DNA from: Sisyra terminalis
Taxonomy: Eukaryota; Arthropoda; Insecta; Neuroptera; Sisyridae
Assembly (NCBI GenBank): GCA_958496175.1
Contig: OY292275.1
Coordinates: forward strand, 19,592,001-19,656,000
Direction: 5' to 3'
DNA: 64,000 nt
The notes beneath the pieces were generated by a model. The model was not told where the DNA came from and searched no databases. It was given only the letters and a program-made list of their open reading frames with translations. Positions 49,201 to 62,715 of the stretch are shown piece after piece. Within the stretch, counting starts at the first letter, position 1; each line of letters starts with the position of its first letter. Both the position numbers and the translations under genes were made by a program.

Positions 49201-52200
49201 TGGTGTTACGTCACGCCTGTATAGTTTCCATAAAAAACTTTTTTATCGGCAGTTTAACTTTTAAACTATCTAAAAAGCGTCTCACTCTCTTTATTCACAA
49301 ACATTTCCTATACAATAAAAGCTTTCGTAGTTGAAGACCATTTTGAATTGAGTGATTCCCACAAATTTAAATGCGTGACAAAGATGAACCATCATCATTG
49401 TAAATTGGAACAAACTGCCAGTAGAATTTTCAAATAGAAAAGTTTTATAACATTTGTCGCTTATATAGAATATATGTGGAATGAATTCTTGTGTTACTAT
49501 AAAGTATGATTTTCGTATAAGGCTAAATTTTCCACAAGCGATGTATTCAAGGCATCTAAAGAAATGGTAATTTGTAAATATAATGGTCATGCCATTTACG
49601 AGAGCGCGCGACATGCTAAACGAGGACTTTTGAAAGAAAAGGAGAATGGAAAAAAGAAGGGCTCAAGTGTTTGCTAAACTCCAAAGATGAAAGATAAAAC
49701 CTCGTATTTTGCTACTTGGAACCCATTCCAATGAGAAAACAACATCGTTTGCGTTTTTTCCCTATACATATATAATCTTTTCCAATTTTTTTGTTTATTT
49801 TAGCATCAAGCACAATGAAACAGGGTATAAGGGTAAAATTATTTTTTCATTACTTGAACAATTTCAAAAGTTGGTTTTGAGTACATGAAAAATTTATGAA
49901 TTTTATTACGAAAACAAACGGATAAGATTCAATTTTATCATTTGTTTTAGATAAACATTAAGTTGATATACGAGTACCCTCGTTTATATAACAAGTACTG
50001 AAGCGTATTTATGTTACTTTTTCCTATTTGAAAAATCCAAATTTTTTTGTATTCAATTTTAAAAGAAAACTTGAAAGGAAAACCGATTCTTGTATTTTTG
50101 TCCCTAATGGATGTCTGTCTGTGTCTTCTCGGTGAACACTCCATCTACGTACCTACATATAGGGTATTCATACATAAGAAGACAACTGCACCACTATCAA
50201 ATTTCTCACCGTTCACAGCTCGTTAAATTCTTTTTATCCCGTTTAAATTTTCCATTTAATCGAAATGTTACATTTACGGGGTTGTGTAACCGTACAATAA
50301 GAAAGAAAGAAAGTCAACAGACGTACTTTTTGTCGCTGCTAAGTCCTGAAGGAAATGGTGCTGATGGAAAGTGGCAATAGTAGGGAGACAATAGGGATCT
50401 GAATGGCATCGTGTGGCGATGTTGTGGTTGTTATTATACTTTTGCAGGTTTTACAAAACAGGTAAAAACACTTCGTTTGGCCAAGTGGAAAAACTTTTAA
50501 CTATCATTCCTCTGTCTCCCCTTATTTTTATTTCAACTTTATCATTTATCCATACCAAATAAAATCTTTAGTGGACTCAACAAAGAAACTCAACAGAATT
50601 TTTTTTTCAAATCATAAAATAATTGATTTTTTTTTAAATATTAAAATTGTTTTTCTTCCACAACTTTTCTTTAAGTTTCTGTTTTCATCAACGATGATTC
50701 AAACACTCTTGTGACATTTCTGTTATCCTTTTTTCTATGATGAAACAGTGTGTTGTTTTTCGTTGCGACGAAAACTTTTCACAATTTAATATTTCATAAT
50801 AATAATAATAGCTTGGCTCAAATAAAAGTTTATACATCCCAGTTAAAGTGAATGACAGTAACATGGAAAAGAAATTTTTAACAAACAGACAAACTAAAAA
50901 AAATTTAGCTTCAACTATATAAATGAAATTTATGAGCTTTCTATGAAGTAAAATATACGAAATTCTTTGGAAATATATACAAATTTTTGTTCAACGATAG
51001 CCCTAAACACTGTGAAAATATTTGCCTAAAAACGATTGTGGTATGTTATTTATGCAATATGAAATATGTTATCATTTTCATTGTTTCAAATTGACAAAAC
51101 TTGAACTCTTTATAACTTTTTTCTATAAAACTTGGGGTAGTATTTAGCTACTATCATGGAAGCGTAATAAAGATACTAGTTTACAATTTAAAAAAAGAAT
51201 GAAATTCTTGGAAGTTCTTTATCCAGTGATAATTGGTTTAATTTGCTATAAAACAACTAAATAACTTTCACGATCAGATAATTTTTTTCTCGTCATTAGA
51301 GGTTATTCAAATTGTTTTGAAGAATAAATTATTTGAGATTTTTTTCTAATTTAAATTTATCATCTACGGCAATATCAGTTTTTCACCTTCTTGAACTTCT
51401 ATCAGCATTTAAAGTGTTATTTTAGTAAACTTTGATGATTCATTTTTGGAATTTGGTTTCCCTAAAACTCAAGTTGTGCAATGTCAAGCTTTAAAGTTAA
51501 AAACCGTTAAATATCATTACATATACCGATAAACATCATTGTTTTAAAGCTCAAAAATTGTAAGTACCAAAAAAAATGAACTATTTGGTAACAAGCTATA
51601 ATTTAAATATAACCATTGCAATAGCAAAGCAAAATTGCTTTTTGAGCCAGGACAGATTACAAATAGTAAACTTATCAACAAAAACATTAATTAAAATGAA
51701 TTGATAGTAGATGATAGTAGACAATTGAATTCATAGATACAGGCAATGAATCTCTTTGACGGAAAGAAAATTATAATTTAAGTATTGAAGTCGAAGAAAT
51801 TTATGGACAAAATATAAATAAAGGAAAGTCAAAAGTAATAGTAAAGTAATAAGGTAACTTATCATGGTCTAATTCAAATATTTAGTAAGTATTATTACCA
51901 AAGAAAGATGATCCACTAACGAAACTAAACTCCATCCAACCACGCGGGAAACCGCTGACCACGCTTGTCATAAAGTAAGAAACAGCAAACAAATCGCTTC
52001 AATTACTTAAAACTCTTACGTAGCTAATATAATTATTATTTAGTATTAACTGGCGTATAATTCAGATTTTATATTTTAATTGTCAATAATTGTCAATAAA
52101 TGAATAATTATGTAAAATATTATATGAAACCTTTCAATTATACTCAATCCTTAACGTAATTTGAGTTGAAAAATGAAAATAAAAATATAATTTACAAATT

Positions 52201-54800
52201 ATATTTCCAATATTATTCGTAACTGACGAACAAGTGTAAGGAACAAAGTTCCTGACGGAAGTGCCCCGACCGAAGTCATTGTTTTTTGTAGTCTTAAAAT
52301 GGTATTGTTTTGAAGAGTTTTGAATAAATTTTTAATTATGAACAAGTTAATAACAAAATAATAGGGATAAGGGTTTTGGATTAGTTAATTAACTGAACAA
52401 ATGATTTTTGAAAATCTTTCGCTAAGTTCTTGTTCAAACTTATATAGGTAAGTCTTATAAATTAAATGCAGTTATATAATATGGTTGAGCTCCATAATTT
52501 AAACCGAATGCTCGTAAAAAGAATTTATTTTAGTACAAAGTTATAAGAAAATATTATTATGTAATAAGAATGTTCCATATAAAAAGGTATTCAAATTTCC
52601 TCAGCTTGCATCAAATTCTAATTAAAGATGTAGTCACATATGTGAGATAAAAAAATAATACGGTATTTGATATATCATAATGTAATATACATTTGAAAAT
52701 TATAGAAAATTTGATTGAATTTTCAGTTGTCTTCACATTGAATATTGCAATCGTACTTCCATAGACTATATTTATATTTGCTTATAATACATAATGCATA
52801 CATAAAAATAGTAATAACAAACGTAATGTAATAATAAAGACGTTATCAACTTTCAGGAAATAAAATACTCCTACAAGCTTTATGTATTCATCACATTATT
52901 CAGTAAGAAATTGAAAAATTTTATACGAATTTCCATCAAAACATCATCACCGTCTTACGCTATTTTTGCATAAAATAAATTTCCTAAACTGAAAAAGAAG
53001 AAACTTTAAATTTTAAATATATTCTTTCATTTTTCTCAAGAAATATTCATGTTCGCAAATCTAACGCTTTTCACCTCTGAAGCTTTTCTCTCTTGTATCA
53101 ATTTCATGTTATTTCCATAAACATATATTTAATTTAACAACAGGTAAATAGTACGTAAGAAGCTGGAGAGAAAGGTATGAGAAAAGAAATAGAAGCAAAA
53201 ATAACCAAGAAAAGCGGTGAAAACGATAAAAGCCGCCAGGTTCTACGCTTTGTTCAACGTTAGACATTCAAAAGCTGTAACTCATTACAAGCGCGAATAT
53301 TAAAAGTGTTAAGTTTTATGATGTTGCTGCAGATTGGTAGATCAATGTTGGTAAACTAACACTAAAGCTTGATAAATAATAAAATTTAGGCGTGATTTTA
53401 GTACCACGTTTTCTTATTATTTTTATGCCATTTCAACTTTTGAAGAAGAGGACAAAAAAACCTTTGCACTGTTTTTGTTTTAAATACGCGAAAACTATAA
53501 TTAAATTTTGAACATTTAATTATTTTAATGACGCAGTATTTTAAAAAAACCTGTTATAATAATCCTTTTTTTAAGTATTTGAATTTAAAAAACATGAAAC
53601 AAAATGTAGAAAAATCCAAGTTTAGCTTTTACAAGATTGAATTATGCAATTTTCTATTTATAATTACAAACTTAAACATAGTTATATTGAAAATTATAAC
53701 CAAAATCACTCCTCCCCCAAATAGCTCCATATTTTACCAAATCAGCAACCTTTTTGAACTACTTTTTTCTCCAAAAGTATCTTTCATTCTCAAGAAGTTC
53801 TTGCAATTGAATTTGATATTATTTAAAGTTTTATGAATACGGTGTACCTTAAAAATTATTGAAAAATTAAAAAAAATACACTTTACTGTTACACAAAAAT
53901 TAAACATGGTTATTATGAGAAGAAAAAATTTTTTTTTATAATTTATCTATATTTATCGAATTCAACACGTAAATGCTTAATTATGACAGGCTAAAAATTA
54001 TGTTCAATTTAATTTGCTCAATTAATGCTCATTTAATTTGTCGTTTATGTAAGAAGGATGTCTATAATTTCAGAAAGTATGAACTCTGAGACTCTCATGC
54101 ATAAAGACTTTTTTGGCAATTTGGGTTACTTCCTTATAGAATAATTCACCCCCTTCCTAATGAGACCAGGAGACGTGTAGTCAATGTGTTCGAAATGTGC
54201 AACATAGAATAATTTCGCATAAAAATGAAACTGAAATTTTCTATCAGGTGCAAAATTTGCGACAATCGTTAAAGCGGTATTAGATTTGTGTAAATTTGGT
54301 AAAGATGATATCAACGATGTTTCAATTATCAAATCTTTAGTTGCCAACGATATTTCTGAAGTCAAAGGATAGTCTTCTTATTTGTCCCATACTCGTATGT
54401 CGTATACCATCGTACCAAAGCAAAAAATTTCCAAATTACCATTTCAGCCTTAACACATATGTCTTTCGGGAATTGAAAAGAGCAAAATTAATCGTTAGTT
54501 AATCGAAGTTTTACTTCAAGGTGAAATCATTAGTTCTTTACAGTATGGTCAGACCATAACATTTTTCCATAGTGATTCGAAGTAAAAGGAGAAGAATAGA
54601 GTAGAAAAAAATCTCTATACGACAACGCCAGATAATGCCATGCGGTAATTTCTCCAAATATCCGATCCAAAGGAGTTATAGATCTACCTCGTATTCCAAC
54701 CCCCAATTAATAGAGCTCTTCTGTTTTGTATGATAATGCTAAAATTTAACCACTTAACAAGATTTTTTGAATTACTTAATATATCAAATATATTATAATA
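46202..54800. other. Long AT-rich stretch without recognised genes
   Basis: No motif-bearing frame. The longest is a 107-codon ATG frame on the minus strand (49291-49614), about what chance predicts. The block 48536-48860 is clearly less AT-rich and holds interleaved inverted repeats (listed separately). 50100-50420 and 51900-51990 are mildly less AT-rich. Confidence 0.45.
48602..48702. repeat. Two interleaved perfect 10-bp inverted repeats
   Basis: catgtaagag (48602-48611) pairs with ctcttacatg (48678-48687). tgagagtgac (48651-48660) pairs with gtcactctca (48693-48702). Their order a-b-a'-b' gives a pseudoknot-type or mutually exclusive hairpin arrangement. They lie in a GC-richer island. 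Function unknown. Confidence 0.6.
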
Positions 54801-55076
54801 TTATTTAAGTAATAGGTATAATTTACATAAGTAAACTATAAACATAAATTTGAACAAAAGTGCAAACAAATGTGTTACTGACGTTTTGCCCAAATACGCA
54901 TTTCTCAGTGCTCAGTGCTACGGAGCGATTCAATACTATTTAATGATCACTGAGGAAGATAACTAGGCAATTGAAATACGTTTTTGAGCAATATGTCAGT
55001 TATACATTTGTTTTAACTTTTGTTCAAATTTATGTGTATAGTTTACTTATGTAAATTATACCTATTACTTAAATAA
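54801..55076. repeat. Inverted repeat with 104-bp arms and a 68-bp spacer
   Basis: The left arm 54801-54904 and right arm 54973-55076 have equal length, and by eye about 10 mismatches in 104 positions without gaps. The spacer holds 'ctcagtgctcagtg' and 'gatcactgagga', which can pair in part and extend the hairpin. The right arm begins gaaatacgtttttgagcaa, a core that recurs at 55332-55383 and 9304-9329. It is non-coding. It may be a fold-back MITE or two inverted terminal repeats of a lost element. Confidence 0.75.
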
Positions 55077-58000
55077 GTGCACAATTAATTGTATATGTTG
55101 TATAAACTGTTCAAAATTAACTAAAAAATCTAAAAAGTTTTTTTTTTTACTTATTTTGGGCAACAAATATTAAATCTAAAATATGTTTTAACAAATTGAA
55201 GTAAAAATAAATAAGTTTTTGTGCGATTTTTGGCCCTATAAACACGGAATTAGTCAACTATCATTGGATTTTTCTATAACCCTAATCTAATATGCTCTCT
55301 TCCTGTGACTTAAACAACAGTGATACTTGTTGATGATCACCAAAGAGAATTACCCGGAAATTACGTATTTGAAGCAATATGCCGAAAAAATTTCTGATGA
55401 AAAAAATCAATGTTTGAGCCAATATGTGCTGGTTTAATATCTACAATTTTTTGCAAACAATTACCACTAGTTATTGAGTTGCAAAATATTTCCATTATTT
55501 GGTAATTAAGTGGTAATTCCATCAGTTTGTAATACGAAGAGTTGCAAGGAAAGCAATTGAGACTAAAAAAGAAATAATGCAAGAGAAAAAATGTGAAATT
55601 CACAATTTTTGCTTATAAAATGGTAATAGAAATTATTTTGTAGAGAAAATGTAATGATATTTAAAACAAAAATGATTTCGATTAGAATCGAGTTGCAAGA
55701 CCTAATTGCAGATAACGAAGAATAGAAACAATAAAAATTTCAATCAACGTCCATTATTTCTTCATTAATGCGTCTTATATGTAAAAAATTTATGATCCTG
55801 TGTAACAATTTCTGCATCATTGTATGAAAGCTTCAGCAATGGTTGGTAAAATGAAATGTTTTTTTGATTGTATTTAAAAAGCGTTCATTCAACTTATGAG
55901 ATTGGAGCATTTTCATTTTATCGTTTTATGTTAATAAAAAGAATGCTTTCCTTTTCTCACTTTTTTATGATCTACTAAAACTAATATGTAAATTTTATTG
56001 TGTTTCAAGCGTGTTAATAGTGCAAGTTCTGTAGCTTTAAGATTCTATTTTGCATATGTCCCCTTACATCTCTTCCTCCGTTTAGAAATAAAATTTATCC
56101 ATTTCCAACCACAATTTGTATTCATATACAATCGTAAGTCCGTCAAGTGAACAAATAAATAATAAAAAAGAGTCGTTATTTAAAGTTTAACAATAAAGTA
56201 TGGAAGATTCTTTAGAATTTATTTCGACGGGAATGAAAGGATGAACGAGTGGGTATGAGAGATAAGTGAAATAGCGTACATAATAAAATGCACCCGAAAT
56301 AGTACCGAAACTTTCTTGATGGATTAGAATAAGCCAAAGCTGAGGGCGAACGACAATACAACAAAATAGGCCAACATAGAAGCTTAAAAGCCCAACGTAG
56401 GTCCGCCATTTAACGAAAATCTGCTTTCGAGTGTAAACAGAAGCCGTCGTAAATCTCATCAACTCGTCGTCTTCAAAGCCATCAACAGGAAATTATCCAT
56501 TTGTATCTCAAAAAGGGTTCAAAATTTGCATAAGAATTTCACCTTTTTCCATTATTTCATCAGTACAATTACGCGAAAGAAGTTAAGAAAGTGATGTGAA
56601 AATTGTTTTAAATTTTCTTTAAATGACCGGGTTAGAAAGAAAAGCACATACTGAATTTCCACTAGCGTCAAAAATTTACGGAGAAACGACAGAAAATAAT
56701 TTTAAATTAAGCTTAATTTAGAGATAACTCGTTTAATTACGTGCCAAGAACAATAGGTTTTAAAATGTTCATTCTTGTTTGAATAAATGTCGTTGATTCT
56801 TTTCGTCATCAGAAAAATGGAAATGGAAATTGTCCAAAATGATTCGTTCTTATGCAATTATCAACGCACACTTTATAATTTTCGCTCTTTCTCTTGGTAC
56901 TTTTGTGCCGCACTTCGTCATCTGAACGTTGTTCGTGCCGCCAACGTTTTGCGAGCTTTCGTCATTCCGTTACTGGAAAGCTCGAAAGCTCCTCCTTCAT
57001 GTCTTCGTATTGTATTGTCTTGTTACTGCTATGTCGCTCCGTTACAAAGGAGTCATCCGTGTGCAAAAATTTAACAAGAATGCAATTAAACTTGTATTAC
57101 AAAACGCTTTACCGTTCCTACGCTCTCGTTCATGTTTTTACATGTCATCATCATACTTGTAATTATTGACAACGCACCGCACCCCGGCAAAGGTTTCCAA
57201 TTTTCGAAAAACTCATACTCCAATAAATTATTTTAATGAATTTTTTTCTTAATTTATTGTTATAATTATTATGAATCCGGCGTTAAAACATTTTTACACT
57301 TGCTTGACTCCTGTCACAAACGATTACGGTTTATAAAATTTCCGAGCATTTCAACTTGGTCTCGTCTCGCATTCTTCATTTATACCCGTTCATCTTTGTC
57401 ACACATGTGAGCATAATAATTAAATTAATGCTTTGTTTCACTGATCCCGATTACTAGCCAAAAGAAATTTAATTTAAAGTGACATTGGCTGTCGAGAATT
57501 TTAATTAAGCCAACGTTTGCAATCCCTATTTTTAGCGTTTTCTCCGCGTGGTCTACTCTATAAAAAAAGATTACAAGTTTACAAAAAGCTCAAACGTTTT
57601 CAAATCAAAACCAAAGGAAACATCGTTGGGTTTATTAAAAAATTCAAGTTCCACTAAATTAATTTTAATATTATTTTCAAGGTAAATATGTGCTGCAAAC
57701 TTTTAGTTATGAAATAAATTCACGTTTACTAGTTCTATTACCCGTAGGTATTATACAGAATGCATATACATTCTCTCAATTTAATGAAAAAAATGTCTTT
57801 TTGTTCAGCGTTATTGAAAAAGTTACTAAAAAAGTTTAGCTGTAAAAATGTTCATTATTAAGTAAAAATTAATTTTTCCAAACATGAATGTTGAACAATA
57901 CGAAAAAAACCCAGCTAAGTACATGTTAAAACGTTTGAAAAATTGGAATACTTTTAATACTTTCTTTAAACTTTTCAAAGTTTCCTTGTACAATATTGAA

Positions 58001-59415
58001 TCACGGCAAACATTTTTAGTTATATCTATAGGTTTCTTTTTGTTTCTTGTTGGTTAAAAATTAATCAATCATTTCTCAAACATTCATAATATTATGACTA
58101 ATTAAAGTTTTTAAAATTAGTTTGCAAAGCATTTAGATCGTAAAAATTTCCATTTAGGTACAAGATGAAGAAAAGTATCAAATTCTTTTAACGTTAAAAA
58201 ATAATTGTAAAAAGCACATTATATACGTGTTTCCGTTCAATTTGAATGGTGTTCATAACATAACCACTTTGAACTAGGATCATAGATTTTTCCATAGTTT
58301 CAAGATTTACATAAGAAATGGTTAATTAACAATATCAAAAATTTTATATCTTCAATTTTATACCAATTGTGTGTAAGATCACAGCAGTGGCGTATAAGCT
58401 ATTAAATCACGAATTGGAAGAAGTAGGCAGAAACTTGAGAATGTTTGTTTTTCAGGGAAGTTTTTAAGTTATTGAACTTATAATTTTCATTAATTTATGG
58501 AACAAGAACCCTTATCATATTATATGCCAGGGAAAATCCAATAAGATACTTTTGGTATAGAATCGTGTTTGTGTAAAATTTTAACATTCAATTATATAGG
58601 TATCTTCTTTTGAAATAAAATCTGACTATCAGTTCAAAAATTATTGTATCATCAAATTTGTGTATTAACAACAATAAAAATAAAATTCTATAGTTCCCAA
58701 TGGGAGTTCATACGATCATATTTCCCTATGTTTTCAAGTCTATATCACACAAGATAATCTACTACCTACCCTCAATTATAACTTGCTTAAGTATACCAAA
58801 AATTAAGGTGCATTTCATATAGTCACTAGTCGCTGGTTTTTAGCGAAAAATGTGGTCAAGTGACTAAAATGTAACATGTGCGTAAAAATTTGAGTGACAA
58901 ATATGACCCTTTATCGGATGTCAATGTATCGACATGACCACTCGATTGTATAGGTATGTGTGCATAATTGCAAGTAAAATGTAATAATTAATACTTATTA
59001 GTAACCACCCATGATGATTTGCTGAAACAAACTGCATAAATGAGAGCCTATTTGTCAGATGTTACTTCAATAATATAATTGATTTCAACTGCCAAAAGTT
59101 CGGAAATCCCTAATGAAATGTATCTGAGGAATGCTCACTAATTGGTAGGTCCTTCAAATATTAAGATTGAAAAAAAAAATTCCCAAAAATCTCAATTGGC
59201 AATTAGGTCAAAACTACCACTGTTGACACTTTGATTTCTGATTTCCAAAAAGTCTAAAAAGAAATATTGTCTTGGTTTTAATTTCACATTTTATTTTCTA
59301 GAACTTTTAAATTTTGTATTAAAATTTGAAAAAAAAAAATTGACTGGGATAGGGATCATAAACTATAATAACATAGATTAATATATTTCAGTATGAGAGA
59401 CCGATTTCATGCTGA
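55077..59415. other. Non-coding stretch; GC-richer block at 56.8-57.2 kb
   Basis: No recognised gene. In 56787-57169 all three plus-strand frames stay open together over 56929-57074 (frames of 95, 91 and 77 codons). This reflects a local Cys/Ser/Leu-coding, C-rich composition rather than one clear reading frame. The rest is AT-rich. Confidence 0.4.
55332..55383 (+). repeat. Diverged direct copy of the inverted-repeat inner edge
   Basis: gatgatcaccaaagagaatt ... ttacgtatttgaagcaatatgcc aligns with 'gatcactgaggaagataact ... atacgtttttgagcaatatgtc' at 54946-54999, with substitutions and small gaps. This suggests a family of elements sharing this end. Confidence 0.5.
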
Positions 59416-59772
59416 CGCTTGACGCTAATTTCCAGCATTAAATTTAAAGCGCCATCTAGAAGGCCAGGAGCTTCAAACGACATAGATGAAATAAGTAAGC
59501 GTCAATCAAATAAGAAGAATCAAAAGTCAAATTATACATCTACACTATTCCTTGACCATCATGAAGTAACAACATCACAAATGTATAGTTGTCCTAACTG
59601 TTTTTAAATGGCTTCTTTATATCGATTGTTATGAGTAAGTTCTCATATTTTCAGCGTCAAACCAATGACACCAGCGTAAAAACTAAAAAAAAATAGTTTT
59701 ATTGACATTTTTATCCAAATCACATTGGCCCAGTCAAAATCTTACCGTGACGCTGGAAATCAGCGTTAAGTG
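59416..59772. mobile_element. Possible 357-bp MITE with about 21-bp inverted ends
   Basis: cgcttgacgctaatttccagc (59416-59436) and gctggaaatcagcgttaagtg (59752-59772) are reverse complements with three mismatches. A related 'tcagcgtca' string also lies inside at about 59653. Inside it 'aaagcgccatctag' resembles a string often met in insect repeats. No target-site duplication is visible. Ends and class are uncertain. Confidence 0.35.
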
Positions 59773-62193
59773 TTGTGAAAAGTTTGTTTGTTTTTTTAGG
59801 TCACTATAGTAAATATTCAGGTAAGTCAATAGTAATTGACTTTAAGCGCGAAAAAAGCTTTTTTAATTTTATTTTTCCCATTTTATATTTCACTTTCAAA
59901 GGATCTGAAAACATGCAAAAAATTAAAAGGCATTAAATAAAACTTAAAAAATATATTTATAATTTTTTCGTAGTTAAAAAAATAAATCGCTATTCTCGTT
60001 TTTAATAAATTTATAAAGCTTCATATTTTTTTTACAAAAATCAATTTCGATAAAGATCTTCCAGGATCTAAGTATTTCAATAAAGCACCACCTTATAACA
60101 ACCATAAAAATATCTTTCTGGGATCGATTCACCATGCTTGAATCTCTTTTTTGATTCACTGTTCGGGTAGAAAACTTGTCAGCGATATCTTTGATTTTAA
60201 AAAAATCTTTGATATTCATCGATTGATAATTTAAAAATTATTCACTGAATGATATTTTTTCTCAACGATGTACATTGAATTTGTTAAGTTTTGCTTTTTG
60301 TTGTTGATGTTTTTTTTAAATCTAATTTTTCATAGCTTTTTTTCGCCAAAGTATATATGTATACATTTGCATTGCAAATAAGATATTAAAAAACTTCTGT
60401 GACTTTTATACTTCAATCTAAATTTCTGAATGTCATAAACAACGATTTAATGATTATGGAAAACACTTCAAATAAAGTAGATTTCTCTATATAAGCTTTA
60501 TAAACTCTCTATTTCCTCTTCTTTACGATAATGTTTTAGATAATTTCATCCTTTATTTTGTGTATAAATTGAAACGAAAGTATGGAATAAATGAAAACGG
60601 CAATTATTTATATACTTTAAGGGTTTTGTTTGGGGCATTTAGATGACAGAGAAATAAAAGTTGAAATATTTAACAAATAAATTTTTGAGAACGATGATGT
60701 TTTTGTGTGATGTCATCGTACGTGACAAATGGATTCAGTTGGTGTTGCGTTTGCTTGGGCTTCGTGTGGACATGGTCGACGAGTATTTAATTGTTACCAT
60801 CGTGACAGAGTCTGAAATCCCTTTTAATGTAGCCCGCGAGTGAAATAATGTGCAAAGTCCCTGGGAAACTCTCAGGAAGGCATGGCTCTCGTGTCCCGAA
60901 CTAACTTACTGTTGTCATTTATCAACCTTACTATACTAACAATAACAGCGACAACAGGAAAATACAACATGAGCTTTGTCAACGACTGAAATTCTTCCAT
61001 TTAAAAATCAATCATAATATACAGATAAAGGAGGAAATATTTTAAAATTTTCAAAAGGAAACACGTTTTTCCGTTTCTAATTCGTTCTAATTCATCCCTT
61101 GATAACACAACTCCATGAATACCGTGATCAAATTACGAAAAATTTAAATAAAAATAATTAAAATCTCCAATTAAAAATATTTATACTTTTTATACTTCCT
61201 TTTCTTTTCACTTTTTTTGTAAATTCTCAACACGTTTGAATACAAAGTGAGTTTTTTCTTCTGGGATTCAACCTATATTCTTTACGTTTTTTTTATTTTG
61301 TTTTTGAATTTTTATTAATACATTTTTTTAAATGAAGAAATCCTTCACGTTCGTTCTCGATGGAATATAGACCAAATAATTAAATTAAACGGGAATTTAA
61401 TTTAAGAATTCCATTGAATGGAACGAGGAAAACTTGAAGTGTCCTCATTTCACGTATTTATCGAATCAAATAAAGAGAAATTAAAACTGTTTTTACACGT
61501 GTTCCTTTTAAAAAATATGCTGTGTACCTATAAAACGGTGAATACTTTTTCAATTCGATTGCAACCGTTTCTAACTCATAGTTTAACTGTAAACTGTAAG
61601 CTTTGCTGTTGTTTGGAAAAATGCGAAACTTAAATCCATTCTATTGAATCGCTACTGAGTTTAGTTTCAATCTATCGAATGAAGTTGTGAATGTCAGCAT
61701 TGTAAGCCAATTAAAACCTATTTAATAGAAGCAAGACTTCAGTGTGATTGAACTGCAATTTTAATGATATTGAGGATTAGATGTAATTGAGAAATTAAGC
61801 TTAACTGTTAATAATACGCTTTAAAGGTTTACTTAAATCGAAACGTATATGCACAAGAAAGTTTAATTAAACATAAAACGAGTTTGCTCCAATATTACTG
61901 AGTAAGTGATTTGTTAAAGTCCAGTTATTTTGAAATTACTTTTCGTAACTATTTGGAATCAATAAATATTGCAATTAAAAGAATATTAAATCTGAAAACA
62001 CGATTTCGAAGTTCATTCGCAATTAATTAAAACATGTTTTTTAAAATTAGTGAGGGGAGAATCAATCAAATGTTTTATTGAGCATTTAAATTTTTCAATA
62101 ACTTGCAATTCGTTAAATATTTTAATTATCATAGAAGCTTTTTATTTAGTTTTTATCACTAAAAATATTCCTTTGTTAATAAATTTGGAGTTG
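59773..62193. other. AT-rich non-coding stretch
   Basis: Nothing recognised. 60690-60920 is less AT-rich but has only a 60-codon frame without motif. Confidence 0.45.
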
Positions 62194-62715
62194 GCCACTT
62201 TGGTTACAACATCTGATGACCAAAAAAGTACTATTTATTAACAAAAAGTACTATTTTTATGTGATCTTTTATACACAACTTTATCAAGTAGTTAAATATA
62301 ATAAAATTTAAAATATTCGAATTTACTGTGCTATGAATGGTTACGGTAGTAAATCACATGAAAATGTAGAAATAAGTTTTCTCGCTATACTCAAGTCTGG
62401 CAGCAATTTTGTTTACGTTAAAAAAAAATCGGAAAGAAAGAATTTTTTTTTTACTTTCGAAATTGATCCTTGTATTTCGTGATGATTTTTTGTATGAGAA
62501 AATTGTAAACAAAACGTTGTAAAGCTCATCACATTACTGCTTGTATCATTGTTGTTTTACCACATTTAATTATGTAAATGTCAAGTTTCAAAAAATTTTC
62601 CTGCCATAATATTATTTTTCTGACCTGGATTTGATTCAATGCAGTAAAAAATTAATTGTAAAAAAAATAAAAATAAATTAAAATAACGACATCAGCTCAA
62701 TATAAGTTTATGCGC
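62194..62715 (+). repeat. Dispersed repeat of unknown type, copy B
   Basis: Collinear with 40014-40440 in the same orientation. It has a 20-bp tandem duplication near the start (attaacaaaaagtactattt, about 62236-62256) and roughly 100 bp near 62500-62620 that copy A lacks. The terminal hairpin of copy A is decayed here (ttggttacaa...gatgaccaa). A short related string, gttggccacttcggctac, occurs at 28125-28142 in the older Helitron. Confidence 0.7.

Noticed and set aside
49291..49614. 107-codon minus-strand ATG frame
   Set aside because: About one frame of this length is expected by chance in the window; no motif.
58810..58950. Several 'agtcact/agtgact' strings as a possible MITE
   Set aside because: Matches are only 7-10 bp, irregularly placed and not terminal to any repeated unit.
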